Of a stretch of DNA of 64,000 nt, positions 39,948 to 45,671 are shown in pieces; positions within the stretch are counted from its first letter, which is position 1; each line of letters begins with the position of its first letter. The stretch lies in the IMG/VR virus record IMGVR_UViG_3300029267_002354, positions 17,013 through 81,012 of that record. One strand, given 5' to 3'. Made by a program: the position numbers and the translations under genes. The stretch comes from a virus. The notes under the pieces are model-generated. The model worked only from the letters and a program-made list of their open reading frames with translations. It ran no database searches and was not told the origin of the DNA.

Positions 39948-40046
39948 ATGACTATGGCAATAACCAGAATGGCGACAGAGCGCAAACAAGGCGGGAATGA
40001 CCGTCCTGTCGACGTGCGCCCGGACGCCACGACGGAAAGGCCATAG
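39948..40046 (+). CDS. Possible 32-residue leader peptide
   Basis: ATG after AGAGAGACGGAACG opens 32 codons (MTMAITRMATERKQGG...) just downstream of the tRNA promoter. The binding site is poor and the product has no recognisable features, so it may be chance. Confidence 0.25.
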   Translation: MTMAITRMATERKQGGNDRPVDVRPDATTERP

Positions 40047-40143
40047 GAATTCGGGACGTCTTTTTCGATCTAAAAATCACAAAAACAAAAGGCGTCTCGG
40101 AAGACACGGAATTGTGTGTTCTTTGACAACTTACGTTCCAGAC

Positions 40144-40216
40144 GGCTCCATGGACTAATGGTTAGGTCAGCGGCCTTTCACGTCGCTAGTGGCGGGTTCG
40201 AGTCCCCCTGGAGTCA
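40144..40216 (+). tRNA. tRNA-Glu(TTC)
   Basis: Cloverleaf with acceptor GGCTCCA/TGGAGTC, anticodon stem GCGGC/GTCGC, loop CTTTCAC with anticodon TTC, and T loop TTCGAGT. The T stem has one C-C mismatch. CCA is not encoded. Confidence 0.9.
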
Positions 40217-40220
40217 ATTT

Positions 40221-40296
40221 GGCTCCTTAGCTCAGTTGGTTTTAGAGCGCTGGCCTGTTAAGCCAGAGTGCGTGAGTTCAAGTCTCACAGGGGCCT
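40221..40296 (+). tRNA. tRNA-Asn(GTT)
   Basis: Acceptor GGCTCCT/AGGGGCC, D stem GCTC/GAGC, anticodon stem CTGGC/GCCAG with loop CTGTTAA. CCA is encoded directly after (40297-40299). Confidence 0.92.
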
Positions 40297-40300
40297 CCAT

Positions 40301-40373
40301 GCTGGATTAGCTCAGCAGGCAGAGCACCTCCTTCGTAACGAGGATGTCGCCGGTTCGATTCCGGCATCCAGCC
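40301..40373 (+). tRNA. tRNA-Thr(CGT)
   Basis: Acceptor GCTGGAT/ATCCAGC, D stem GCTC/GAGC, anticodon loop TTCGTAA with anticodon CGT, T arm CCGG-TTCGATT-CCGG. The anticodon stem CCTCC/CGAGG has a mismatch next to the loop. Confidence 0.88.
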
Positions 40374-40388
40374 ATATGAAAAAGGCAA

Positions 40389-40471
40389 GCTGGAGTCGCC
40401 TAGTGGTTGATGGCACTGGATTTGTAATCCAGAGGCGAAAGCCCGCGTCGGTTCGAATCCGGCCTCCAGCT
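40389..40471 (+). tRNA. tRNA-Thr(TGT) with a long variable arm
   Basis: 83 bases. Acceptor GCTGGAG/CTCCAGC, anticodon stem CTGGA/TCCAG with loop TTTGTAA (anticodon TGT), T arm GTCGG-TTCGAAT-CCGGC. Between them are 14 bases containing GGC-GAAA-GCC, a proper variable-arm hairpin as in class II tRNAs, unusual for a Thr anticodon. Confidence 0.88.
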
Positions 40472-40476
40472 CTGAC

Positions 40477-40559
40477 GGACCGATACTCAAGTGGTCAACG
40501 AGATCTGACTTTTAATCAGATGCCTTTGTGCTTCGAGGGTTCGAATCCCTCTCGGTCCT
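40477..40559 (+). tRNA. tRNA-Lys(TTT) with a long variable region
   Basis: 83 bases. Acceptor GGACCGA/TCGGTCC, D arm TACTCAAGTGGTCAACGAG, anticodon stem TCTGA/TCAGA with loop CTTTTAA (anticodon TTT), 14-base variable region, T arm GAGGG-TTCGAAT-CCCTC. CCA follows (40560-40562). The D arm and the length are of Leu/Ser/Tyr type. Confidence 0.87.
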
Positions 40560-40565
40560 CCAAAT

Positions 40566-40637
40566 GCCTCTGCGATGTGACTGGTCGCATGCGAGATTTC
40601 CAATCTCGACGAGTCGGTTCGAGTCCGGCCAGGGGCT
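40566..40637 (+). tRNA. tRNA-Gly(TCC)
   Basis: Acceptor GCCTCTG/CAGGGGC (one G-U), anticodon stem CGAGA/TCTCG with loop TTTCCAA, T arm GTCGG-TTCGAGT-CCGGC. The D stem is short (ATG/CAT). Confidence 0.88.
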
Positions 40638-40638
40638 C

Positions 40639-40711
40639 AGAAGCGTAGATCAATTGGTAGATCACAAGCTTTTGGTGCTTGGTGTTGTGGGTTCAAGTCC
40701 CACCGCTTCTT
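40639..40711 (+). tRNA. tRNA-Gln(TTG)
   Basis: Acceptor AGAAGCG/CGCTTCT, D stem GATC/GATC, anticodon stem CAAGC/GCTTG with loop TTTTGGT. One base after the preceding tRNA. Confidence 0.9.
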
Positions 40712-40717
40712 TTGAAT

Positions 40718-40790
40718 GGGGCTGTAGCTCAATTGGGAGAGCGCTTCGCTTGCACCGAAGATGTCGCAGGTTCGATTCCTGTCAGCTCCA
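40718..40790 (+). tRNA. tRNA-Ala(TGC)
   Basis: Acceptor GGGGCTG/CAGCTCC, D stem GCTC/GAGC, anticodon stem CTTCG/CGAAG with loop CTTGCAC. Discriminator A. Confidence 0.92.
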
Positions 40791-40792
40791 CC

Positions 40793-40810
40793 GACGAACT
40801 TTAGTTCGTC
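40793..40810. repeat. Inverted repeat GACGAACT-TT-AGTTCGTC between two tRNAs
   Basis: Perfect 8-bp arms, the longest copy in the window, placed between tRNA-Ala and tRNA-Arg(CCG). Here it cannot serve a ribosome binding site, so the element is not tied to translation alone; it might mark a processing point. Confidence 0.85.
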
Positions 40811-40812
40811 AT

Positions 40813-40886
40813 TGATCCGTAGCTCAGTGGATAAGAGCACCTCTCTCCGGAAGAGGGTGTCGTAGGTTCGATTCCTACCGGGTCAG
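40813..40886 (+). tRNA. tRNA-Arg(CCG)
   Basis: Acceptor TGATCCG/CGGGTCA, D stem GCTC/GAGC, anticodon stem CCTCT/AGAGG with loop CTCCGGA. Confidence 0.9.
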
Positions 40887-40891
40887 AAAAC

Positions 40892-40964
40892 GCCCCTGTA
40901 GGCTAGTGGATAAAACCGCAGCGCTACGGACGCTGAATCGCTGGTTCGAGTCCAGCCGGGGGTG
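40892..40964 (+). tRNA. tRNA-Arg(ACG)
   Basis: Acceptor GCCCCTG/CGGGGGT, anticodon stem CAGCG/CGCTG with loop CTACGGA, T arm GCTGG-TTCGAGT-CCAGC. CCA is encoded (40965-40967). Reading CGC/CGA would require A34-to-inosine editing. Confidence 0.88.
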
Positions 40965-40968
40965 CCAG

Positions 40969-41039
40969 CGGGCCATAGCTCGAAGGTCGAGCGCCGTTCT
41001 CATAAATCGGTGGTGAAGGTTCGATTCCTTCTGGCCTGA
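40969..41039 (+). tRNA. tRNA with CAT anticodon (Met or Ile2)
   Basis: Acceptor CGGGCCA/TGGCCTG, D stem GCTC/GAGC, anticodon loop CTCATAA, T arm GAAGG-TTCGATT-CCTTC. The anticodon stem CCGTT/ATCGG has a T-T mismatch. C1-G72 is paired, so it is not a classic initiator. Whether C34 becomes lysidine (Ile2) cannot be read here. Confidence 0.85.
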
Positions 41040-41044
41040 AACAT

Positions 41045-41117
41045 CGGGGCATAGCTCAGCTGGGAGAGCGGGGGCCTTACAAGCCTCAGGTCGCAGGTTC
41101 GATCCCTGCTGCCCTGA
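41045..41117 (+). tRNA. tRNA-Val(TAC)
   Basis: Acceptor CGGGGCA/TGCCCTG, D stem GCTC/GAGC, anticodon stem GGGGC/GCCTC (one G-U) with loop CTTACAA. Confidence 0.9.
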
Positions 41118-41124
41118 CTGTTTT

Positions 41125-41148
41125 CCTGGATTCGTCCAGGTGGGTTTT
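41125..41148 (+). terminator. Terminator after the first tRNA block
   Basis: Perfect 6-bp stem CCTGGA/TCCAGG closed by a stable TTCG tetraloop, followed by TGGGTTTT. The T run is short and offset, so termination may be partial or the hairpin may act as a 3' processing barrier. Confidence 0.65.
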
Positions 41149-41153
41149 CTGGC

Positions 41154-41176
41154 TTGACACGATTTGTGGCTATGGT
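41154..41176 (+). promoter_or_regulatory. Possible promoter before the inter-tRNA gene
   Basis: TTGACACG at 41154 repeats the -35 sequence of the first tRNA promoter, directly after the TTCG hairpin. TATGGT at 41171-41176 is too close (11 bases) for an ordinary -10 and no good hexamer stands at 16-18 bases, so the call is weak. Confidence 0.3.
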
Positions 41177-41236
41177 AGCTCTTGATGCAGAGAGACAGGC
41201 ATCGAGGCACGTGTTGAGAGAGAAAAGGAGATAGTT

Positions 41237-41575
41237 ATGATTTTGAAAATAAAACAGCAGAGTCAGGAAGATGGTGTGTCGGATCGCTGGTGGGTCCTCG
41301 GTGAGATTGCCAAGGTCAGCTATGCGATGGAGCCGATGGAGGGTTTCTACGTCGGCAACGAGAAGGATCCAAAGACAGACAAACTGCATGCAGACATTGT
41401 TCTGGTTAATCCCATGGCGTCAGTCAAGGATGACGAACTTCAAACGGTTCCTGTTAATCGGATCGTTGCCAGGGATATTCGTGACAAGGAAACGGTGATT
41501 CTCTTCAATACGGTTGCATATTTGTGCAACGATCGTGGAGAGACCATAGAGAAGATCGTCGGAAATCACTGGTAG
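41237..41575 (+). CDS. Small protein encoded between the tRNA blocks
   Basis: 112 residues after AAAAGGAGATAGTT. It begins MILKIKQQSQEDGVSDRWWV and contains short beta strands (ADIVLVNPM, RIVARDIRDKETVILFNTVA) and no known motif. Its own upstream TTGACA and the terminator before it suggest independent expression. Confidence 0.7.
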   Translation: MILKIKQQSQEDGVSDRWWVLGEIAKVSYAMEPMEGFYVGNEKDPKTDKLHADIVLVNPMASVKDDELQTVPVNRIVARDIRDKETVILFNTVAYLCNDRGETIEKIVGNHW

Positions 41576-41623
41576 GTAGCAGCCTTCTGTCTGTCTCTCT
41601 TTTTTTGTAATCGGTAAGTGTTT

Positions 41624-41697
41624 CCGGGATTAGTTCAGCCTGGAGGAACGCTCGCTTTGGGAGCGAGAGGTCGCAGGTTCAAATCCTGCATCCCGGA
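41624..41697 (+). tRNA. tRNA-Pro(TGG)
   Basis: Acceptor CCGGGAT/ATCCCGG, D stem GTTC/GAAC, anticodon stem CTCGC/GCGAG with loop TTTGGGA. Confidence 0.92.
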
Positions 41698-41708
41698 CTG
41701 TTTGAGAT

Positions 41709-41782
41709 GGTGCATTCGCGTAGTGGTCTATCGCACCGGCCTGTCACGTCGGAATTCACGGGTTCGAATCCCGTATGCACCG
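41709..41782 (+). tRNA. tRNA-Asp(GTC)
   Basis: Acceptor GGTGCAT/ATGCACC, anticodon stem CCGGC/GTCGG with loop CTGTCAC, T arm ACGGG-TTCGAAT-CCCGT. Confidence 0.92.
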
Positions 41783-41783
41783 C

Positions 41784-41856
41784 CGAGGAGTAGAGCATTG
41801 GATGACTCGCTTGCTTCGGGAGCAAGACCAAGCTGGTTCGATTCCAGTCTCCTCGA
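41784..41856 (+). tRNA. tRNA-Pro(CGG)
   Basis: Acceptor CGAGGAG/CTCCTCG, D stem GAG/CTC, anticodon stem CTTGC/GCAAG with loop TTCGGGA. One base after the preceding tRNA. Confidence 0.88.
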
Positions 41857-41859
41857 AAC

Positions 41860-41932
41860 GGATCCGTAGGCTAGTGGATGAAACCGGTCGGCTTCTACCC
41901 GACTCTCCCCCGTTCGAATCGGGGCGGATCCT
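41860..41932 (+). tRNA. tRNA-Arg(TCT)
   Basis: Acceptor GGATCCG/CGGATCC, anticodon stem GTCGG/CCGAC with loop CTTCTAC, T arm CCCCG-TTCGAAT-CGGGG. Confidence 0.92.
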
Positions 41933-41935
41933 CTC

Positions 41936-42011
41936 TCCCAGGATGGCCAAGTCTGGTAAGGCACGCCTCTCATACGGGCGGTATCGCAGGTTCAAATCCT
42001 GCTCCTGGGAC
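41936..42011 (+). tRNA. Second tRNA with CAT anticodon (Met or Ile2)
   Basis: Acceptor TCCCAGG/CCTGGGA, D stem GGCC/GGC-type, anticodon stem CGCCT/GGGCG with loop CTCATAC, T arm GCAGG-TTCAAAT-CCTGC. Having two CAT tRNAs suggests one may be an Ile2 that needs lysidine. Confidence 0.87.
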
Positions 42012-42015
42012 TGAT

Positions 42016-42089
42016 TGCCTCGTAGCTCAGGGGACAAGAGCAGAGGATTCCTAATCCTCGTGTCGGCGGTTCGATTCCGTCCGGGGCAG
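42016..42089 (+). tRNA. tRNA-Arg(CCT)
   Basis: Acceptor TGCCTCG/CGGGGCA, D stem GCTC/GAGC, anticodon stem GAGGA/TCCTC with loop TTCCTAA. It ends 10 bases before the stop of the converging gene; no terminator is visible between them. Confidence 0.9.
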
Positions 42090-42099
42090 CAAGCGGGGA

Positions 42100-42828
42100 T
42101 TATTCTTCTTTGGCGTACACGCCGGGGGAGTGGGTGACGGACTCTGTCACAGGCTCGGTCTCTGGGATCCCCTTTAGTTCGGACAGGACGCCTTTGGTGG
42201 CTTCCTTGAGTTCCTTCAGAAGGTCGAGGTATTCGTGGTTTGGCATGCTGTAGTGGTGCTTTATTCGTTCTAGGAATTCGATTTTCTGGGAGAGGCCAGA
42301 GTTCCTCATGACGCATCCTACGCCAGTTTGGTGGTGCCAGAATTTGCATCCGGCTGCAAAGCGCCATGTGGAGCTTCTTTCGTCCCGAGAGAAATATCGT
42401 GTCTCGTTGTCGAAGATGCAGTCACCGAGGAGGTAGAACGCAATCTCGACATGCTTGATGGCTGGCCCAAGGCAGAACTCGCGGACATTGGTGTCGAAGC
42501 TCCTGTCGATGTTCCATTCCTTGACTGCTTCTGCCGCGTTTCTTCGGATTTCTTCGAGGTACCACTGGTTGAGCTGGAAGATCTTGTCTGTGACGAAGGA
42601 GTCCCATTCCTTGTCGAACGTCTCGACGAACTCTTCGTTCCTGTGCGGGCTTGGGGTGGTGGCTTTCAGCCATTTTTCGTGACCTTCGCGCATCGCCTTG
42701 TCGTGGTGAGACCAGTCCAGCTTGTAGAGCACGGCTGATGACCCTTTCCCTTCAACAGGGTACAGGTCGTCCGCTCGGCCAAGCCTGACGATCTTTGGAA
42801 AACTCAATGGGGATTTCAGTGAAAGCAT
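42100..42828 (-). CDS. Hypothetical protein, first of the minus-strand block
   Basis: 242 residues from the ATG after CGGAGGTAACGTC; an in-frame extension to 42897 has no binding site. The sequence is soluble and mostly helical, with many aromatic residues and a His/Asp/Cys-rich centre (KLDWSHHDKAMREGHEKW, CKFWHHQTGVGCVM). No known motif. Upstream are a TTGACA box and a hairpin. Confidence 0.72.
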   Translation of the reverse strand: MLSLKSPLSFPKIVRLGRADDLYPVEGKGSSAVLYKLDWSHHDKAMREGHEKWLKATTPSPHRNEEFVETFDKEWDSFVTDKIFQLNQWYLEEIRRNAAEAVKEWNIDRSFDTNVREFCLGPAIKHVEIAFYLLGDCIFDNETRYFSRDERSSTWRFAAGCKFWHHQTGVGCVMRNSGLSQKIEFLERIKHHYSMPNHEYLDLLKELKEATKGVLSELKGIPETEPVTESVTHSPGVYAKEE

Positions 42829-42854
42829 GACGTTACCTCCGTCGTTGTAATGAT

Positions 42855-42871
42855 GCCACGACCCTCGTGGC
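42855..42871 (-). promoter_or_regulatory. Hairpin in the leader of the preceding gene
   Basis: GCCACGA-CCC-TCGTGGC, a perfect 7-bp inverted repeat ending 27 bases before the ATG at 42828. Without a T run it is more likely an operator or RNA structure than a terminator. Confidence 0.5.
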
Positions 42872-42887
42872 GTTCCCGAACGATCTA

Positions 42888-42916
42888 TTTCTGTCACATC
42901 GGAGTTGTCGTGTCAA
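42888..42916 (-). promoter_or_regulatory. Possible minus-strand promoter
   Basis: TTGACA (complement of 42911-42916) lies upstream of the 42100-42828 gene in a 186-base gap. The hexamer 17 bases further on (CAGAAA) is poor, so only the -35 is convincing. It shares TTGACACGA with the tRNA-region promoters. Confidence 0.35.
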
Positions 42917-43014
42917 TGCCAGAGGCAGCAGGAGGCGATTCCTTGGCCTCTTATTTGTATTTGGAGCGTGGGTTGTGATTTCCGAGAAAACGGCGAGGTT
43001 TGGCGTGTGCTTGC

Positions 43015-43299
43015 TCAGTCGGCTGGATCTTTACCGTCTTTGATGATCTGGATCGCGCGATGGATCGGGAGGTTGAACTTTTCCTCGATGATGACCATGT
43101 CGGCTTTTTCCCATCGGTGGCCAAATCGCACGTCCCGGCAAATGTCTCCTTCGACGACGGTGACGTGCCCGCATACGCGCAGGTAGCTTCTTCCGGTTGC
43201 GAACCCTCGCTCGACGCTTGTGTTATTGCAGGTCTTTTCACCGGGGAGCATGGATTCTAGTATTTCTTTGACTTTTTCGAGTTTCTCTTCTGGGCTCAT
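43015..43299 (-). CDS. Small hypothetical protein
   Basis: 94 residues after AAAGGAAATCACAA. An N-terminal helix (MSPEEKLEKVKEILESML) is followed by a small beta domain with three Cys (RSYLRVCGHVTVVEGDICRD) and ADMVIIEEKFNLPIHRAIQI. Possible regulator or adaptor; no family recognised. Confidence 0.65.
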   Translation of the reverse strand: MSPEEKLEKVKEILESMLPGEKTCNNTSVERGFATGRSYLRVCGHVTVVEGDICRDVRFGHRWEKADMVIIEEKFNLPIHRAIQIIKDGKDPAD

Positions 43300-43313
43300 T
43301 TGTGATTTCCTTT

Positions 43314-43448
43314 CTAGTCTGCGTTCCAGCCTTCGGATACTCCGAACGCGAAGACTTCTGCTGTGTACCCGAGGATGTACCCGAGGATGAACAGCGGGGA
43401 GAATGCGACTCTGACGATGGTTCTCAGGATTTTTCGGGTGGTTTTCAT
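43314..43448 (-). CDS. 44-residue membrane peptide
   Basis: ATG 5 bases after GGAGG. The product MKTTRKILRTIVRVAF... has four positive charges before a hydrophobic span (VAFSPLFILGYILGY) and a short polar end (GVSEGWNAD). It is a typical small single-pass membrane protein of phage accessory regions. Preceded by a copy of the recurrent inverted repeat. Confidence 0.65.
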   Translation of the reverse strand: MKTTRKILRTIVRVAFSPLFILGYILGYTAEVFAFGVSEGWNAD

Positions 43449-43463
43449 TCTGTCCTCCTTCCG

Positions 43464-43479
43464 GCGAACTTGGGTTCGC
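43464..43479. repeat. Inverted repeat GCGAAC-TTGG-GTTCGC between minus-strand genes
   Basis: 6-bp arms. On the minus strand it is followed by CGGAAGGAGG, the ribosome binding site of the membrane peptide, so the arrangement matches the plus-strand copies. Confidence 0.85.
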
Positions 43480-44274
43480 TCAGATGAATACGCAGTTGCC
43501 CTCTTCGTGACGGATGAAATCCTCTCCGAACATCTCCATCCACTGTTCCTTGGTCGTTTTGTAGTCTGCGAACGTGGTCGCGTTCTCGGCGCACCATTCG
43601 GCCAGTGCTTCTGCGGACTCGAAGACGGGGCTCTGGGGCGAGCCTTCAGAAGTCGTTTCCCAGAGTTGGAAGCCCTCGCCTTCGGGTGGATCTTTGCGAT
43701 CCCAGGCGTCGTTCTTCTCCTTGTGCTCCTTGCTGTCGAAGATCTCTCCTTTGCCCTTGCATTCTTGGCATTCGACTTCGATGCCCCTCTCCTTGCACTT
43801 CTTCTTGATGAGGACGTGTGCGCACAAAGGATTCAGCCCGAATCCTGTCCTGTCGTACTCGGCGAGTTCATCCGGCGTAGGGATGTAGCCGTTGTTGAAC
43901 TTGAGCCATGAGTTTCCGCCCTCTTCCTTCTGCTTGCGGACGATCTCGCGTTGCTCTTCGTTGATCGGCACCCGGGTGAAGTCCCAGAGGAGATCGGACT
44001 TAGCCAGAATCTCGGCCTCCTCCTGGGTGAGGTTCTGGCTCCATGCGTTCGCATTGTATCGACGGGTTTTCTCCTCGTCGACCCAGACCCATTTTTCGTC
44101 GTGGTATCCGTACCATTGCAGGAGCAGCAGTTTGGCCAGTGGACTGTAGCCGAGTCCTATGCCGTCGCCGCATTCCGGGCACTTCCTCGGTCGGTGCGGA
44201 TTGATGTACCCTTTCCAGGTTTTATTGAGCGGCCAATCGAAATCCATGGGCACTCTTCTCAGCTCTCTTCCCAT
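43480..44274 (-). CDS. Cys-rich conserved phage protein
   Basis: 264 residues after AGGAGAAAAAA. It contains RVPMDFDWPLNKTWKGYINP, a CPECGDG pair near 32-38, CQECKGKG near 170 and a C-terminal GEGFQLWETTSEGSPQSPVF. I recognise this arrangement as a widespread phage/prophage protein of unknown function, with two CxxC pairs likely forming zinc knuckles. Confidence 0.75.
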   Translation of the reverse strand: MGRELRRVPMDFDWPLNKTWKGYINPHRPRKCPECGDGIGLGYSPLAKLLLLQWYGYHDEKWVWVDEEKTRRYNANAWSQNLTQEEAEILAKSDLLWDFTRVPINEEQREIVRKQKEEGGNSWLKFNNGYIPTPDELAEYDRTGFGLNPLCAHVLIKKKCKERGIEVECQECKGKGEIFDSKEHKEKNDAWDRKDPPEGEGFQLWETTSEGSPQSPVFESAEALAEWCAENATTFADYKTTKEQWMEMFGEDFIRHEEGNCVFI

Positions 44275-44283
44275 TTTTTTCTC

Positions 44284-44817
44284 CTATGAAACGAGCTGGA
44301 ACAGCTCGTCGGTTGTGAGTTCTTCGTCCTGGAGTTTCATCGTTGTGGCCGAGATCAGGTCTTCGAGTTTGATCTTCGACCATTTCTTTGCTTCCTCGGG
44401 AGTGAGCCCGAGCAGCAGCGCCATAGCAATCTTGACCTTCGAGTTGCCGACCATCTTGGGTCCGGTAACGCTCAGTATCATCGGATTGCCTGGGGCGTAC
44501 TCCGCGACCTGGTCGATGACTTCGTTGTCGATCTTGCTGACCTGCCCCCATGCCCAGATGGCCCTCAGGATCGGTTGCATCTCTTCCTTGGGTCCTTCGA
44601 GCCAGGTTGTGTCATGGCAGGACAGCACGTCCGTCTCGATCTTGACCGAGATGGATCCGTTCATTCTTTCGGTGACGTCCGTGATCTTGCCACCGTATCC
44701 GAGTTCGAACTCAAAGAGGGTGATCATGGCCTGGTCCAGTGTGATCTCGGACTTCGGCGGGACGTTCTTGAAGGTGTTCTCGAACGGCTTTTTTCGCTCT
44801 CCGTATCTCGTCAGCAT
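44284..44817 (-). CDS. Hypothetical minus-strand protein
   Basis: 177 residues from the ATG after CAGGAGGGAAGAAAA; a longer in-frame version to 44883 overlaps the upstream gene. The sequence is soluble with ITLDQAMITLFEFELGYGGK, KIETDVLSCHDTTWLEGPKE and a C-terminal helical part. Overlaps the preceding gene of this strand by 7 bases. Unknown function. Confidence 0.65.
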   Translation of the reverse strand: MLTRYGERKKPFENTFKNVPPKSEITLDQAMITLFEFELGYGGKITDVTERMNGSISVKIETDVLSCHDTTWLEGPKEEMQPILRAIWAWGQVSKIDNEVIDQVAEYAPGNPMILSVTGPKMVGNSKVKIAMALLLGLTPEEAKKWSKIKLEDLISATTMKLQDEELTTDELFQLVS

Positions 44818-45200
44818 TTTTCTTCCCTCCTGATTTTTTCGATATACTCGTCGCATACTTTTTTCGCTTGCCTGAGGGAGCATCCGGTCCGCTTTCTGTA
44901 TCTTGCGATTGCGTAAATTCTGTGTTTGGACGCAAGCCTTGATCTGAACCCGGCATGTGGAATGCCGTCCAGGGCCTGCATCTCTCTTCTTTCGAGCAGG
45001 GCGGGGTTTTTGGGGTCGAACGGCGTCTCCGGATCGATAAATGCCCGGTGGTTCTGGACGCCTTGGCGGACGAACTCAAGTTCGTGGAGTGCTCCACGGC
45101 ATTGCTCGTCTTCCATGGACTGCAGCACTTTGTGATAGTGGGCGATCCTCGTGTCGAGGAAGGCGAGTAGTTTCTCGGTATTGATCGTGTCATCCTTCAT
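44811..45200 (-). CDS. Hypothetical helical protein
   Basis: 129 residues. N-terminal coiled coil (LLAFLDTRIAHYHKVLQSME), a middle part with DPKNPALLERREMQALDG and a basic C-terminal helical pair (AIARYRKRTGCSLRQAKKVC) like a small helix-turn-helix or ribosome-hibernation-type domain; not assigned. A perfect copy of the inverted repeat lies in the frame at 45070-45085. Confidence 0.62.
   Translation of the reverse strand: MKDDTINTEKLLAFLDTRIAHYHKVLQSMEDEQCRGALHELEFVRQGVQNHRAFIDPETPFDPKNPALLERREMQALDGIPHAGFRSRLASKHRIYAIARYRKRTGCSLRQAKKVCDEYIEKIRREEKC
45070..45085. repeat. Inverted repeat ACGAACT-CA-AGTTCGT, inside a minus-strand gene
   Basis: Perfect 7-bp arms within a coding frame (residues HELEFV on the minus strand). 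Confidence 0.8.
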
Positions 45201-45321
45201 TGTCTTCTCCGTCCTCGGTTTCGATCATTCCGGATGCGCTCGTGTACTCGCCGCACTCCGGGCAGTAGATGTAGTCTGTCAGGAACATGCAACCGCAATT
45301 CTGACACTCGTACTTGATCAT
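45190..45321 (-). CDS. 43-residue zinc-ribbon protein
   Basis: ATG after GGAGAAGACG. The product begins MIKYECQNCGCMFL and has a second pair CPEC, giving the four-Cys pattern C-x2-C...C-x2-C of a small zinc ribbon, followed by an acidic tail. It overlaps the start of the next gene by 11 bases. Likely a small regulator or adaptor. Confidence 0.65.
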   Translation of the reverse strand: MIKYECQNCGCMFLTDYIYCPECGEYTSASGMIETEDGEDNEG

Positions 45322-45330
45322 CGTCTTCTC

Positions 45331-45591
45331 CTATCGACCGACGCCGGTACCGGAGACTCCGTTCGGCAGGAAGCGCTCGGCCAGGGCATGCAGCTCTTCC
45401 AGGGAGAGCGTGATGGCGTGCTCCTCGACGAGTCCCTTCTTGGTAATGGAGACGCCGTGGTCGGATTCGATCGCGAATCCGTGGTCGACGACGATGCCTC
45501 TCTCCTCTGGGATCTCTTTTCCGGTTTCGTCGACGACCTTGTCGCCGAGTTTCCAATTCAGCATGTCTGATCCTGCGTAGTGCTTTGCCAT
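45331..45591 (-). CDS. Small hypothetical protein downstream of the repeat array
   Basis: 86 residues after CGGAGGAAGGAAACAAGAAA. Contains MLNWKLGDKVVDETGKEIPE, RGIVVDHGFAIESDHGVSIT and a helix SLEELHALAERFL. It is the first gene transcribed leftwards from the promoter at the end of the 37-bp repeat array. Confidence 0.68.
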   Translation of the reverse strand: MAKHYAGSDMLNWKLGDKVVDETGKEIPEERGIVVDHGFAIESDHGVSITKKGLVEEHAITLSLEELHALAERFLPNGVSGTGVGR

Positions 45592-45636
45592 TTTCTTGTT
45601 TCCTTCCTCCGGGCATCTTGCTCGGCATCTGTGAAG

Positions 45637-45665
45637 ACATTAAGCCGGTTTTTAAGGTTTGTCAA
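45637..45665 (-). promoter_or_regulatory. Minus-strand promoter at the end of the repeat array
   Basis: On the minus strand GTTGACAAACC, 17-base spacer from TTGACA, then TAATGT. The leader that follows (GATGCCGAGCAAGATGC then CGGAGGAAGGAA) closely matches the leader at the 49544 promoter. It should drive the 45331-45591 gene and the genes after it. Confidence 0.6.
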
Positions 45666-45671
45666 CAAAAG

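Noticed and set aside
41171-41176. TATGGT as -10 of a promoter at 41154
   Set aside because: Only 11 bases from TTGACA, too close for a standard sigma70 promoter; kept only as a weak call.
42328-42738. Plus-strand gene in the minus-strand block
   Set aside because: Lies wholly inside the 42100-42828 gene in antisense with no start signal.
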